NCBI RefSeq assembly: GCF_000427885.1
Contig: NZ_ATYW01000002.1
Location: 81,073-145,072, forward strand
Source: Glycomyces tenuis DSM 44171
Lineage (GTDB): Bacteria; Actinomycetota; Actinomycetes; Mycobacteriales; Micromonosporaceae
Direction of reading: 5' to 3'
Length of the DNA: 64,000 nt
The translations under genes and the position numbers were made by a program. Shown here piece by piece: positions 50,489 through 59,037 of this stretch (its first letter is position 1; each line of letters opens with the position of its first letter). The notes under the pieces were generated by a model. That model saw only the letters and a program-made list of their open reading frames with translations, made no database searches and had not been told where the DNA came from.

Positions 50489-52042
50489 ATGTCTGAAGAC
50501 ATCCTCCGCATGAGGGGGATCACCAAGCGATTCCCGGGCGTACTCGCGCTCGACGGCGTCGACATGCGGGTCAAGCGAGGCTCGATCCACGCCCTCGTGG
50601 GCGAGAACGGGGCCGGCAAGTCGACGCTCATGAAGATCCTGTCGGGCGTGTACGCCCACGGCGACTTCGAAGGTGAGATCGAACTCGAAGGCGAGCCCGC
50701 CCGCTTCCGCAACATCCGCGACTCCGAGGACTCGGGCGTCGTCATCATCCACCAGGAGCTCGCGCTCGTCCCCGAGCTGTCGATCGCCGAGAACATCTAC
50801 CTCGGCAACGAGCAGACCAGGCGCGGCGTCATCTCCTGGGACCGCACCAACACCGAGGCCGCCCGCCTCATGGGCCAGGTCGGCCTGCACGACCACCCGC
50901 AGACGCTCGTCGAGAAGATCGGCGTCGGCAAGCAGCAGCTCGTCGAGATCGCCAAGGCCCTGTCCAAGCAGGTCAAACTCCTGATCCTGGACGAGCCGAC
51001 CGCCGCGCTCAACGACTCCGACTCCGAGAACCTCCTCGAACTGCTCGGGCAGCTGCGCGAAGACGGCGTCACCTGCATCATCATCTCCCACAAGCTCGGC
51101 GAGGTCCTCGCCATCGCCGACGAGATCACGGTGCTGCGCGACGGCCAGACCATCGAGACGCTCGACACCGCGGGCGACGCGGTCACCGAGGACCGCCTCA
51201 TCAAGTCGATGGTCGGCCGCGACCTCGCCCACCTGTACCCGCCGCACACGCCCGACATCGGCGAGACCTTCTTCGAGGTCAGCGACTGGACGGTCTACCA
51301 TCCCGAGCACCGCGACCGCGTCGTCGTCAACAACGCCGCGCTCACCGTCGCGCGCGGCGAGATCGTCGGCCTCGCCGGCCTCATGGGCGCCGGGCGCACC
51401 GAGTTCGCCATGAGCGTCTTCGGCCGCTCCTGGGGCGGCAACATCACCGGCAACGTCACGCTCGACGGCCGCCGGCTGAAGCTGAACAGCGTCTCCGACG
51501 CGATCAAGGCCGGCCTCGCCTACGCCACCGAGGACCGCAAGCAGTACGGCCTGCACCTCGACTACGACCTGCGCGAGAACTTCACCCTGCCGGGCCTCGA
51601 CAAGGTCTCCAAGAACGGCGTGATCGACCTGCACGAGGTCACCTCCGTCTCCGAGCGCCTGCGCGGCGACTTCGGGGTGAAGGCCCCCTCGGTGTACCAG
51701 CTCGCCGGGAACCTCTCCGGCGGCAACCAGCAGAAGATCGTGCTCGGCAAGTGGGTCTTCACCGAGCCCGAGCTGCTGATCCTCGACGAGCCGACCCGAG
51801 GCATCGACGTCGGCGCCAAGTACGAGATCTACGAGCTGATCCAGGAACTGGTCGACCAGGGCAAAGGTGTCCTGATGATCTCGTCCGAACTGCCCGAGCT
51901 GCTCGGCATGTGCGACCGCATCTACGCGATGAGCGCCGGGCACATCACCGGGCAGGTCGACCGCGAGAACGCCACACAGGAAGAGCTGATGCGTCTCATG
52001 ACCCTTGAGACCGCCAGCGGGGGAGAAGAGCTACGCCAATGA
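50489..52042 (+). CDS. gguA: GguA/XylG/MmsA-type sugar ABC ATPase (two nucleotide domains)
   Basis: This 517-residue double ATPase is of the sugar-import class. Domain one has GENGAGKST and ILDEPTAAL; its signature region is [14 protein letters not shown]. Domain two has the altered Walker A typical of the class (LMGAGRTEF) and a canonical signature, [14 protein letters not shown], with [22 protein letters not shown]. It hydrolyses ATP for the GguB permease. The stop overlaps gguB (ATGA). Distinction among the chv/gguA, mmsA and xylG names is by overall similarity only. Confidence 0.92.
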   Translation: MSEDILRMRGITKRFPGVLALDGVDMRVKRGSIHALVGENGAGKSTLMKILSGVYAHGDFEGEIELEGEPARFRNIRDSEDSGVVIIHQELALVPELSIAENIYLGNEQTRRGVISWDRTNTEAARLMGQVGLHDHPQTLVEKIGVGKQQLVEIAKALSKQVKLLILDEPTAALNDSDSENLLELLGQLREDGVTCIIISHKLGEVLAIADEITVLRDGQTIETLDTAGDAVTEDRLIKSMVGRDLAHLYPPHTPDIGETFFEVSDWTVYHPEHRDRVVVNNAALTVARGEIVGLAGLMGAGRTEFAMSVFGRSWGGNITGNVTLDGRRLKLNSVSDAIKAGLAYATEDRKQYGLHLDYDLRENFTLPGLDKVSKNGVIDLHEVTSVSERLRGDFGVKAPSVYQLAGNLSGGNQQKIVLGKWVFTEPELLILDEPTRGIDVGAKYEIYELIQELVDQGKGVLMISSELPELLGMCDRIYAMSAGHITGQVDRENATQEELMRLMTLETASGGEELRQ

Positions 52043-53355
52043 CCATCAAGACCACCGCGGCCCGCCCGAGCCTGTGGACGGCAGTGCGCAACATCAACCT
52101 GCGCGCCTACGGCATGATCATCGCCCTGGTGTCGATCATGCTGCTGTTCCAGGTCCTCGACGTGGTCCTCCAGGACTCGAACTTCATCACGCCGCTGAAC
52201 CTGACCAACGTGATCCTGCAGAACTCGTACATCCTGATCCTCGCGATCGGGATGATGCTGGTGATCGTCAACGGGCACATCGACCTGTCGGTCGGCTCGG
52301 TGCTCGCCTTCTGCGGCGCCGTGTCGGCCATCGCCCTCTCCGACTGGGGCCTGCCGTGGTACCTCGCGGTCCTCGTGGCCGTCGGCACCGGCGCCCTCAT
52401 CGGCGTCTGGCAGGGCTTCTGGATCGCGTTCGTGCGCATCCCGGCGTTCATCGTGACCCTGGCCGGCATGCTGCTGTTCCGCGGCCTGACGCTCAAGGTC
52501 CTCGGCGCCGAGACCGTCGGCACCTCCGGCCCGTACAACGACCTGGCCTCCGGCTACACCATCGCCGGCTTCGACCTGCGCATGCCGACGCTCATCATCG
52601 GCATCCTCGGCGCGGCGCTCTACGTCGCCCTGGCGGTGCGCAGCCGCTCCCGCGAGGTCAGGGCCGGCATCGCCGGGTCCTCCCAGCTCGCGTGGCTGGC
52701 GAAGGTCGTCGTGCTCGCCGCCGTCATCGTCGTCGCCGCGTACACCTTCTACTCCTACAAGGGCCTGCCGCTCATCGGCTGGATCCTGCTGGCGCTGGTG
52801 CTGATCTACACGTTCATCGCCAACCGCACCGTGTTCGGCCGCCACATCTACGCCGGCGGCGGCAACGAGAAGGCCGCGATGCTCTCGGGCGTCAAGACCA
52901 AGCAGACGTCCTTCTGGGTGTTCGTCAACATGGGCGCGCTCGCCGGCCTGGCCGGCGTCATCGTGACCGCCCGCCTCCAGGCGGCCACGCCCGACGCGGG
53001 CAACATGTTCGAGCTGCACGCCATCGCCTCCTCGTTCATCGGCGGCGCCTCGATGTCCGGCGGCGTCGGCACCATCATCGGAGCCGTCATCGGCGGCCTG
53101 GTCATGGGCGTGATGAACCAGGGCATGCGCGTCCTGGGCGTCGCGACCGACACCGTCCAAGTCGTCCTCGGCCTCGTCGTGCTCGCCGCGGTGTTCTTCG
53201 ACGTGTGGAACAAGAAGCGCGCCTCCGGGCCGATCGTGGGCACCACCCCCGGCGGCTCCGGCGAAGCCAAGCGCAAGGGCGGAGGAGGGCCGGACTCCGG
53301 CCCCGACGACGACAAGTCCAAGGACAAGAAGCCCGAACCGGTCGGAGCCGAGTAA
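52039..53355 (+). CDS. gguB: GguB/XylH-type sugar ABC permease
   Basis: This 438-residue permease of the branched-chain/monosaccharide type has about ten helices. Family features are [41 protein letters not shown] and [23 protein letters not shown] hydrophilic C-terminal tail of about 45 residues, rich in Lys, Asp and Gly, extends past the last helix. The ATG overlaps the stop of gguA. The operon ends with a strong hairpin. Confidence 0.93.
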   Translation: MTIKTTAARPSLWTAVRNINLRAYGMIIALVSIMLLFQVLDVVLQDSNFITPLNLTNVILQNSYILILAIGMMLVIVNGHIDLSVGSVLAFCGAVSAIALSDWGLPWYLAVLVAVGTGALIGVWQGFWIAFVRIPAFIVTLAGMLLFRGLTLKVLGAETVGTSGPYNDLASGYTIAGFDLRMPTLIIGILGAALYVALAVRSRSREVRAGIAGSSQLAWLAKVVVLAAVIVVAAYTFYSYKGLPLIGWILLALVLIYTFIANRTVFGRHIYAGGGNEKAAMLSGVKTKQTSFWVFVNMGALAGLAGVIVTARLQAATPDAGNMFELHAIASSFIGGASMSGGVGTIIGAVIGGLVMGVMNQGMRVLGVATDTVQVVLGLVVLAAVFFDVWNKKRASGPIVGTTPGGSGEAKRKGGGGPDSGPDDDKSKDKKPEPVGAE

Positions 53356-53372
53356 CCGCTCGACCGAACGAG

Positions 53373-53405
53373 AACGAGCCCCGCGGCACCGCCGCGGGGC
53401 TCGTT
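53373..53405. terminator. bidirectional hairpin terminator
   Basis: A 15-bp stem, AACGAGCCCCGCGGC (53373-53387) with its complement (53391-53405) around a three-base loop ACC, is followed by T. It separates gguB from the convergent coiled-coil gene. Confidence 0.8.
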
Positions 53406-53418
53406 TCACGTCATCGGC

Positions 53419-55293
53419 TCAGGGGGAGACCCGAGCGGTCTCGCTCTCCTGGTCGCTGGCCTGCCCGTCCTGGCCCGCCGCCTTGCCGCGGCCGTTGTTC
53501 TTCGCGCGGTTCTGCGGCCGCGAGCGGTCGGCCTCGCCGCCCTTCGCGGCGGTCCCCTTCGAGTTCCCGCCACCGCCGCCCTTGGCGGTGCCGCGGGCCT
53601 CCTCAAGGAGCTTCTTGGCCTGCGCGCGCGCCGTCGCCAGGATCGCCTCGGAGTCGCGCCTGGCGGTCTGCTTGGCGGCCTTGGAGAGCTCCTCGGCCCG
53701 CCGCTTCGCCGTCTCGGCGCGCTTCTCGGCCTGGGAGAGGATCTCCTCGTGCTTGGCCCTGACCTGCTGCGCCTGGAGCTCGCTCTCCTCGAGCAGCCGG
53801 GCGGCCTCGGCCTTCGCGTCGGCGAGCAGCCGCTCCCGCTCGGCCTCGATCTGCTCGAGCTCGGCGCGGGCCTTCTCGGCGGCGGCCTGCGCCCGCTGCC
53901 GGTCGGACTCCGCCTCGCTGCGCAGCCGCTTCGCTTCGGCGTCGGCGGTCTCGGTCAGCTCCTTCGCCTGCGCCCCGGCCTCGGCGGTGATTCGCTCGGC
54001 CTCGCCGGTCGCCTTCTCGCGCATCTCGGCGATCGCGGCCTCGGTCTCCTCGGTGAGCTGCCGGGCCGCGGCGGCGGCCCGCTCGCGCTCGGCCTCGCCC
54101 GAGGCGGCGGCCTCCTCGCGCAGCCGCTTCGCCTCCGCCTCGGCCTCCTCGGACAGCCGCAGCGCCGCCGCCTCGGCCTCTTCGGTGACCTTCCTGGCCT
54201 GCTCGGCGGCTTCGGCGGTGAGCCGCTTGGCCTGCTCGTCGGCGTCCTTGGTGAGCTTCTCGGCCTGCGCGGCGGCCTCCTCGACGCGCTGCTGCGCCTC
54301 CTGCCGCACCCGCTTGGCCTCGTCGGCCGCCTCGGTGCGCTCCAGGGTCGCCTGATCGGCCGCCTCGGCCCGCAGCCGCGTGGCCTCGTTCTCGGCCTCG
54401 GCGCGGACGGTCTGCGCGAACGTCTCGGTCTCCTGCTTGAACCGCTCGAGGTTCTCCACGGTCTCGGTGCGCATGCGGGCCATCTCGGCCTCGTGCTCGG
54501 CCCGCTGGCGCTCGGCCTCGGCCCTCGCCTCGGCCACGATCCGCTCGGCCTTCTCCCGCGCCTCGGCGACCGACTGCTCGGCGGCGACGCCCGCGTCGTC
54601 CTTGATCTGCTGCGCCTCGGCCCGCAGCCGCTCCACGTGCGCGACCAGCTGCCGGGTCTGTTCGTCAGCGGCGGCGCGCTTGTTCTCGGCGTCCTGCTCG
54701 GCCTCGGCGACCAGCGCCGCGGCCCGCTCCTTCGCCTGGTCGACCATCGCCTGCGCCTCGCGGGCGCGCTTGTTGATCTCGGCGTCGATGATCGCCCGGC
54801 GGTCCGCCTCGGCCTTCTCGGCCGCGGCGCGCCTCGCCTTCAGCGTCGTCTCGAAGTCCCGGCGGGCCTCCTCGATCCGCGCCTCGGCCTCGCGCAGCTT
54901 GTTCTGGGCGTGCCGGTGCAGCTCCTCGGTCTCGCCGTGCGCACTGGCCTTGATCTCCGCGGCCTGCTCCTCGGCCAGCGTCAGCATGTGCTCGATCCGG
55001 ACGCCCAGGTGGCGGTACGAGGCCTTGTCGCCGGCCGCGCTGCGCCGCCGCAGCTCCTGGATCTGCGTCTGCAACTGCTGGACCTGGACCACGAGCCGGT
55101 CGATCTGCGCCAAGGCCTCGGCCCGCTCGCCGGCGAGCGTGTCCATCTGCAACTGCATGGTCGCGAGGTACCGGTCCACCTGCCGCTTGTCGTATCCGCG
55201 CAGCGCGGTCTCGAACCCGCGGTCGATGGGCTGGCCCTCGTCGAAACCGGTCAGCAGTTCCGAGTCGTCGCTGAGTTTGTTGTCACGCGCCAT
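53419..55293 (-). CDS. DivIVA-domain coiled-coil protein (FilP/Scy-like cytoskeletal)
   Basis: This 624-residue protein has a DivIVA-like N-terminus at about 20-60 (FETALRGYDKRQVDRYL). A coiled coil follows to about residue 560, including twelve consecutive 11-residue repeats (333-464) such as AKRLTAEAAEQ and ARKVTEEAEAA. A polar, Gly/Lys-rich tail completes it. The ATG at 55293 follows GAGGAT; an upstream ATG at 55326 is less likely. Hendecad coils are known in the Streptomyces Scy/FilP proteins, and the gene order (this pair next to mce, thiolase, meaB) matches that locus from memory. It is probably a polar or cortical filament protein. A 16-bp hairpin lies 18 bp before the start. Confidence 0.82.
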   Translation of the reverse strand: MARDNKLSDDSELLTGFDEGQPIDRGFETALRGYDKRQVDRYLATMQLQMDTLAGERAEALAQIDRLVVQVQQLQTQIQELRRRSAAGDKASYRHLGVRIEHMLTLAEEQAAEIKASAHGETEELHRHAQNKLREAEARIEEARRDFETTLKARRAAAEKAEADRRAIIDAEINKRAREAQAMVDQAKERAAALVAEAEQDAENKRAAADEQTRQLVAHVERLRAEAQQIKDDAGVAAEQSVAEAREKAERIVAEARAEAERQRAEHEAEMARMRTETVENLERFKQETETFAQTVRAEAENEATRLRAEAADQATLERTEAADEAKRVRQEAQQRVEEAAAQAEKLTKDADEQAKRLTAEAAEQARKVTEEAEAAALRLSEEAEAEAKRLREEAAASGEAERERAAAAARQLTEETEAAIAEMREKATGEAERITAEAGAQAKELTETADAEAKRLRSEAESDRQRAQAAAEKARAELEQIEAERERLLADAKAEAARLLEESELQAQQVRAKHEEILSQAEKRAETAKRRAEELSKAAKQTARRDSEAILATARAQAKKLLEEARGTAKGGGGGNSKGTAAKGGEADRSRPQNRAKNNGRGKAAGQDGQASDQESETARVSP

Positions 55294-55311
55294 ACGCTCA
55301 TCCTCACATGA

Positions 55312-55360
55312 GCCGCGTCCCGTCACCCCGGCTAAGGGACCGGAGGTGACGGGACGCGGC
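55312..55360 (-). other. 5'-leader hairpin ahead of the 53419-55293 coiled-coil gene
   Basis: GCCGCGTCCCGTCACC (55312-55327) pairs perfectly with 55345-55360 (16 bp) across a 17-base loop. It ends about 18 nt before the ATG at 55293, inside the presumed leader of the mRNA. There is no T-run, so a role in translation or mRNA stability is more likely than termination. Confidence 0.55.
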
Positions 55361-55828
55361 CGAAGCTGTGTGTGGTTCCTCCACCGTCGGCCTACGCCCA
55401 GATAATTTCTATCTGCCGTTGATTTACGACGGTAACGCGGATTCGCCAGGTTTACTCGTCCGCCGCCAAAAAGCCCGTGGGGCGCACGGCGGGGCCCGCT
55501 AGTTCATGAATCCGCCTCATGTGGTCGCAGGCCATGATACGTGGGCAGCGGTGACAGCCGAGGCGTGGGTTGTCGGCGGCGGTCGGTTCCAGACCCGCCC
55601 CGCGTCGCGGCGAAAGGCCCGGGAACGGACCCGCCTCGCCCGCGACGCCGCACCACGACCGAGACGCGGACGCCGGGGATCGGCCTTCACCGAAGGACGG
55701 ACGCGGCCGCTTCGCAGCGGAACCGGCGCGGCCGAACGTCTGCGGAGCGCCGAACCGAGACCGGGAGGCCCGGCACGGCGCGCAGACCCCCGCCGAGCGG
55801 CGGGGTGGGAACCGGGAACCCGCCCGCC

Positions 55829-55851
55829 GGGCCGCCGCGCAGCGGCGGCCC
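55829..55851 (-). terminator. hairpin after the second coiled-coil gene
   Basis: GGGCCGCCGC pairs with GCGGCGGCCC (10 bp, loop GCA), about 33 bp beyond the stop codon at 55884 on the reverse strand. Confidence 0.55.
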
Positions 55852-55883
55852 GACCGGGACTTCCTCCGCGGGGAGGAAGGACG

Positions 55884-57095
55884 TCACTTGTCCTCTGATT
55901 TGTCTCCGAGGTCCGCACCGGGGAAGTTGCCCATCATGCCCGACAGCGTCTGGGTCATGTTGCGCAGCGTCGCCTGGACCTCGTCGCGCTTCGCCGTGAG
56001 GTCGGCGACCTTGTCCTCGGCATCCTTGGTGACGCGCTCGGCGTCCGACTTCGCGTCCGACAGGAGCCGCTCGGCCTCGGCCTTGGCGTCGGCGACGGCC
56101 TTCTGGGCGTCCCGCTTGGCCTTGGTCGTGGTCTCCTCGGCGTAGGAGTCGGCCTCGCTGCGCTTCTCCTCGGCCCGCGTCTCGGCGGACTTGGCGCGCT
56201 CCTCGGCGTCGCGGGCGCGGTTCTCGGCGTCGGAGACGAGCTTCTGCGTCTCGGAGACGGCGCGGGCGTGGCGCTCGGACTCCTCGCGCTCGGACTTCTC
56301 CTTGCGCTCGGCCAGCTCCAGGTCGAGGGCCTGGAGGTCCTTGTCGCGCTTCTCCTTCGCCTCGGCGAACAGCTTCGCGGCCTCGGCGCGCTTCTCCTCG
56401 GCCTCGCGGGCGGCCTTGGCGCGCAGCTGGGTGATCTCGCGGTCGGCGGTGGCGCGCATCGTGGCGACCTCGCGCTCGACGGAGGCCTTCAGCTCGGCGA
56501 CCTCGTGGCCGGTGGCGGTGCGCAGCTGCTTGGTCTCGCGCTCGGCGTCGCTGCGGAGCGTCTCGCATTCGCGGCGGGCGTTGGTGCGCAGCTCGGCGAC
56601 TTCGCGTTCCACGTTGGTGCGCAAGGTGGTCGCCTCGCGCTCGGCGCTCTGCTTGAGGTTCTGGGCCTCGCCGCGGGCGGCGTCGGTGATCTCGCGGGAC
56701 TCGAGGCGGGCGGCGGACAGGATGCCCTCGGTCTCGCGCTTGGCCTCGGCGCGGTGCTCGTTGGCCTGCTCCTCGGCGAGACGGAGGATCTGCTCGACGC
56801 GGGTGCCGAGGCCGGAGAGCGTGGGGCGGGAGTTCTCCTCGAGCTGCTTGGTCTGCTCCTGGAGGCGCTGCTCGAGACCCTGGATGCGCTGCTCGGCCTG
56901 GCGGAGGCGGCGCTGGGCGTCGGTCATCCGCTGCTCGGCCTCGGTGCGCTGCTGCTCGGTCTGCGTCAGCTTCGCCATGTTCTTCTGGATGTAGTCATCC
57001 ACCTGGTGCCTGTCGTAACCCCGCAACTGCACGGGGAATTCCGGCACGGATTGGTCGTTGTCGAAAAAAGTACTGCTGGAGGGCTGCTGCGACAT
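55884..57095 (-). CDS. DivIVA-domain coiled-coil protein with regular hendecads (Scy/FilP-like)
   Basis: This 403-residue protein starts with an unstructured 20 residues and then the DivIVA-like FPVQLRGYDRHQVDDYIQKN. A heptad coil runs to about 105. Ten regular hendecads (118-227) follow, with Glu at position 4 and a hydrophobic residue at position 8: AEREATTLRTN, VEREVAELRTN, AERETKQLRTA, VEREVATMRAT. Then comes a second coil and a short helical end. A possible -10 AACTAT lies six bases before the ATG. With the gene at 53419 and the mce/thiolase/meaB run it mirrors the Streptomyces scy-filP locus, so a role in polar growth or septation is likely. Confidence 0.83.
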   Translation of the reverse strand: MSQQPSSSTFFDNDQSVPEFPVQLRGYDRHQVDDYIQKNMAKLTQTEQQRTEAEQRMTDAQRRLRQAEQRIQGLEQRLQEQTKQLEENSRPTLSGLGTRVEQILRLAEEQANEHRAEAKRETEGILSAARLESREITDAARGEAQNLKQSAEREATTLRTNVEREVAELRTNARRECETLRSDAERETKQLRTATGHEVAELKASVEREVATMRATADREITQLRAKAAREAEEKRAEAAKLFAEAKEKRDKDLQALDLELAERKEKSEREESERHARAVSETQKLVSDAENRARDAEERAKSAETRAEEKRSEADSYAEETTTKAKRDAQKAVADAKAEAERLLSDAKSDAERVTKDAEDKVADLTAKRDEVQATLRNMTQTLSGMMGNFPGADLGDKSEDK

Positions 57096-57304
57096 GGCCT
57101 AATAGTTGCAGATGCACTGCGGTCTGTCGACAGCAAGGTCAGGGGTTTGTGGAGGTCTCTTCACCTGTCACTTCAGTTGCAAAACGGGCGAATCCGTTGA
57201 AACAGCGCGGAACTCGGCCAGTGGCTCCGGCGCGGCCCGACGCCGAGGCGAAGCCCCGCCGTCGGAAACCCGACACTGCCCTCCTTGCGCCGCTTCGCGG
57301 CCGG

Positions 57305-57323
57305 GCCCGCGACGGCCGCGGGC
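57305..57323 (-). terminator. possible hairpin after the epimerase gene
   Basis: GCCCGCG pairs with CGCGGGC across a five-base loop, about 70 bp past the stop of the epimerase on the reverse strand. Weak evidence. The surrounding 295 bp (57096-57390) hold no gene. Confidence 0.35.
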
Positions 57324-57390
57324 GCTCCCGCCGGCACGGCCCGCGTCCGGCGCACCGGGCCGACCGCGACCCGCGGCCGAGCGCCGCCGA

Positions 57391-57846
57391 TCAGCGCCCC
57401 GCCTCCGCCTCGGCCCCCGGAGCGGGCTCGACGAGCTCGACCAGGACCCCGCCGGCGTCCTTCGGATGCACGAAATTGATCAGGCTGCCGGCCGTCCCCG
57501 GCCGGGCCGATTCGTACAGCAGCGTCGCGCCCCTGCCGCGCAGCGCGGCCGCGGCGGCCCCGACGTCCTCGACGGTGAACGCGAGCTGCTGGAGTCCCGG
57601 GCCCCGCCTGTCCAGGAACTTCGCGATCGGCGAGTCCTCCCCGGTGGGCGCCAGCAACTGCACCTGCGCGCCGCCGTCCGGCCAGGCCACCATCACCTCG
57701 ACCACGCCCTGCGCCTCGTTGACCTCCCGGTGAACGGCCTCGCCGCCCAGCGTCCCCACGTACAGGTCGATCGCCTCGTCGAGGTCCGGCACCGCCACGC
57801 CGACATGGTCGATCCGCCGCAATCCGATTCCGTCCGCAAACGTCAT
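57391..57846 (-). CDS. mce: methylmalonyl-CoA epimerase
   Basis: This 151-residue VOC-fold enzyme interconverts the (R)- and (S)-methylmalonyl-CoA epimers. It shows RRIDHVGVAVPDLDEAIDLYVGTLG, the Glu/His metal-ligand positions around VEVMVAWPDGGAQVQLLAP and GPGLQQLAFTVEDV, and the ending FVHPKDAGGVLVELVEP. HPKDxxGVLxEL is typical of the epimerase rather than general glyoxalases. TACCCT lies seven bases before the ATG, leaderless style. It is divergent from the thiolase and, with meaB, belongs to the propionyl/methylmalonyl-CoA pathway. Confidence 0.93.
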   Translation of the reverse strand: MTFADGIGLRRIDHVGVAVPDLDEAIDLYVGTLGGEAVHREVNEAQGVVEVMVAWPDGGAQVQLLAPTGEDSPIAKFLDRRGPGLQQLAFTVEDVGAAAAALRGRGATLLYESARPGTAGSLINFVHPKDAGGVLVELVEPAPGAEAEAGR

Positions 57847-57879
57847 ACCATCGAGGGTATTCGACCAACGGAGGTCCGC

Positions 57880-59037
57880 ATGAACGACAACAGCGTCATC
57901 CTCGCCGCCGCCCGCACACCCATCGGGCGGCTGGGCGGAGCCCTGTCCGAAGTCCCCGCCACCGACCTGGCCGGGACCGCGATCAGGGCCGCGATCGAAC
58001 GCGCCGGCTTGGGCGCCGATCTCGTCGACCAGGTCATCCTCGGGCACGTCCTGCCCGCCGGATGCGGCCAGAACCCGGCCCGCCAGGCCGCCGTCGCCGC
58101 GGGGCTGCCGATGCGCGTGCCGTCCCTGTCGGTCAACAAGGTGTGCTTGTCCGGCATGAGCGCCATCGGCCTGGCCGACCAGCTGCTGCGCGGCGGCGCC
58201 GCGGAGGTCGTCGTCGCCGGCGGCATGGAGTCGATGAGCCGCGCCCCGCACCTGCTGCCCGGCTCCCGCCGCGGCTTCAAATACGGCGACGCGACGCTCC
58301 TCGACCACCTCGCCCACGACGGGCTCACCGACGCCTACGACGGCATCTCCATGGGCGAGTCCACCGAGCGCCACCTGGCCGGCAAGGACATCACCCGCGC
58401 CGCCCAGGACGCCTTCGCCGCCGACAGCCACCAGCGGGCCGCCAAGGCCCTCGACCGCCTCGCCGAGGAGATCACGTCCGTCGAGACCCGACGCGGCCTG
58501 GTCGACGCCGACGAGGGCATCCGGCCCGATTCCACGCCCGAGACGCTCGGACGGCTCCGCCCGGCGTTCACCGAGAACGGCACCATCACCGCGGGCAGCG
58601 CCTCGCAGATCTCCGACGGCGCCTCGGCGCTCGTCCTCGCCCGCAAGTCCGTCGCCGAAGCCAACGGCTGGGCCTACACCGCCGAGATCCTCGGCTACGG
58701 GACCGTCGCCGGGCCCGACAACTCCCTGCTCGACCAGCCCGCGAACGCCATCGACGCGGCACTGGCGCCGCTCGGCCGCACCGTCGCCGAGCTCGACGTC
58801 GTCGAGATCAACGAGGCCTTCGCGGCCGTCGTCCTCGCCTCGGCCGCCACGCTCGGCGTCGAGCTCGAGAACGTGAACCCCGACGGCGGCGCGATCGCCC
58901 TCGGTCACCCGATCGGCGCCTCCGGGGCCCGGCTGGTCCAGAGCCTCGCCCGCCAGCTCGCCCCCGGCCGGCTCGGCGCCGCCGGACTGTGCGGCGGCGG
59001 CGGCCAAGGCGACGCGATCATCCTCAAGGGAGCCTGA
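57880..59037 (+). CDS. acetyl-CoA C-acetyltransferase (thiolase)
   Basis: This 385-residue thiolase carries the nucleophilic Cys 89 in NKVCLSGMSAIG, the conserved NEAFAA, the catalytic His in GHPIGASGAR and the second Cys in LCGGGGQGD. It is probably acetoacetyl-CoA or short-chain beta-ketothiolase. GGAGG precedes the ATG. The stop overlaps meaB by one base (TGATG), so the two are coupled. The substrate chain length cannot be read from sequence by eye. Confidence 0.93.
   Translation: MNDNSVILAAARTPIGRLGGALSEVPATDLAGTAIRAAIERAGLGADLVDQVILGHVLPAGCGQNPARQAAVAAGLPMRVPSLSVNKVCLSGMSAIGLADQLLRGGAAEVVVAGGMESMSRAPHLLPGSRRGFKYGDATLLDHLAHDGLTDAYDGISMGESTERHLAGKDITRAAQDAFAADSHQRAAKALDRLAEEITSVETRRGLVDADEGIRPDSTPETLGRLRPAFTENGTITAGSASQISDGASALVLARKSVAEANGWAYTAEILGYGTVAGPDNSLLDQPANAIDAALAPLGRTVAELDVVEINEAFAAVVLASAATLGVELENVNPDGGAIALGHPIGASGARLVQSLARQLAPGRLGAAGLCGGGGQGDAIILKGA

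Larger units (their letters stand above)
55294..55883. other. 590-bp intergenic region between the two coiled-coil genes
   Basis: No gene. From left to right it holds a long inverted repeat (55312-55360), an AT-rich palindrome AGATAATTTCTATCT (55400-55414) that may mark the promoter of the gene at 53419, and a GC-rich stretch (55560-55820) without coding pattern. The terminator of the gene at 55884 lies at 55829-55851. Confidence 0.55.

Noticed and set aside
55517-55918. A 133-codon reverse frame between the coiled-coil genes
   Set aside because: It is low-complexity Arg/Pro/Ala sequence, has no ribosome binding site and overlaps the hairpin and the end of the neighbouring gene.
53419-57095. 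33-bp spaced repeats suggestive of a CRISPR or tandem repeat array
   Set aside because: The period is explained by 11-residue coiled-coil repeats in two open reading frames; the units are degenerate and there are no unique spacers.
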